DNA from: Methanosarcina sp. UBA5
GTDB taxonomy: Archaea > Halobacteriota > Methanosarcinia > Methanosarcinales > Methanosarcinaceae
Length of the DNA stretch: 32,118 bases
Direction: 5' to 3'
Assembly (NCBI RefSeq): GCF_002505485.1
Contig: NZ_DAVG01000084.1
Location: 13,914 to 46,031, forward strand
Within the stretch, counting starts at the first letter, position 1; every line of letters starts with the position of its first letter. A program made the translations under genes and the position numbers. Below the pieces are notes generated by a model, which was not told where the DNA came from, did not search any database, and saw nothing but the letters and a program-made list of their open reading frames with translations. Below are positions 32,029 through 32,118 of this stretch, piece by piece.

Positions 32029-32118
32029 ATTTTTGGAGTAAATACTATGGGATAAATTTTCATGCGTATATAAAAAAAGTTATCAAAAAACGTTTTTGGG
32101 TTTTCTTACCCTGCTAAT
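32029..32118. repeat. Repeat module C, copy 2, cut by the window edge
   Basis: Copy of 30901-30993, still matching at the last base of the window, so the repeat array extends beyond it. Confidence 0.85.

Larger units (their letters stand above)
30509..32118. other. Gene-free region containing a shuffled repeat array
   Basis: 1.6 kb without a supported gene. Most of it is made of modules that occur twice (A-E, below); the stretch 31196-31545 between the two sets is AT-rich unique sequence. The array continues past the window edge. Confidence 0.6.

Noticed and set aside
30649..32118. CRISPR array in the repeat-rich right end
   Set aside because: Modules are 40-185 bases, only two copies each, in different order and without regular spacers; no cas genes in the window.

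Overview
The window looks like a chromosomal segment of a mesophilic, low-GC methanogenic archaeon, most likely Methanosarcina or a close relative. The reasons are an archaeal-type PheT, a single-chain archaeal RNase HII, a separate PurS/PurQ pair, a Msr/FilR1-type (DUF1724) regulator, leaders with GGAGGTGA-like ribosome binding sites, long AT-rich intergenic regions and IS200/IS605-type transposon debris. The genus is an inference; there is no rRNA or tRNA gene here to confirm it.

Left part (1-5000). A minus-strand group contains a Cys-tailed beta-repeat protein, a small subunit of the isopropylmalate/homoaconitate isomerase family, a NifX/NafY-like protein and a nitrogenase component-1-like gene. 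The nitrogenase-like gene is damaged. Its 5' end has been replaced by a decayed fragment of ilvD (dihydroxy-acid dehydratase), joined around 3893, and a one-base slip in an A-run separates the HSPQGC motif from the rest. A divergent winged-helix regulator follows, with two inverted repeats in its promoter region.

Core part (5700-18900). This holds housekeeping genes and stable accessory genes: purS-purQ, a three-gene Nramp-like / small membrane protein / PRC-MgtE_N-CBS operon, a secreted beta-helix (NosD-like) protein, rnhB, a DUF4214-methyltransferase fusion, pheT convergent with an EVE-domain protein, a Msr-type regulator and a SUMF1/FGE-like protein with an odd Asn/Ser-rich N-terminus. The Nramp-like protein lacks the canonical DPGN and MPH metal motifs. 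Together with its MgtE_N/CBS partner this makes magnesium transport a serious alternative to manganese transport.

Accessory part (18900-28200). Genes are sparser: a small membrane protein, a truncated metallo-beta-lactamase-fold gene, a SAM methyltransferase, a seven-unit TPR protein with basic tails, a DUF4143-type ATPase, and an IS200/IS605 element with an intact tnpB and a doubly frameshifted tnpA. Short tandem repeats run into the 3' ends of two minus-strand genes.

Right part (28200-32118). There is essentially no intact gene. It contains a degenerate tandem duplication with a period of about 308 bp, a GC-rich hairpin, a 179-bp MITE-like element with perfect 15-bp terminal inverted repeats and an 8-bp target duplication, the C-terminal remnant of a transposase, and a set of long non-coding repeat modules present twice in different order and running off the window edge. 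This repeat region is the least explained part of the window. Nothing here adds up to a recognisable new multigene defence or metabolic system. The best leads are the Nramp/MgtE_N operon, the TnpB with a dead TnpA, the MITE and the shuffled repeat modules.
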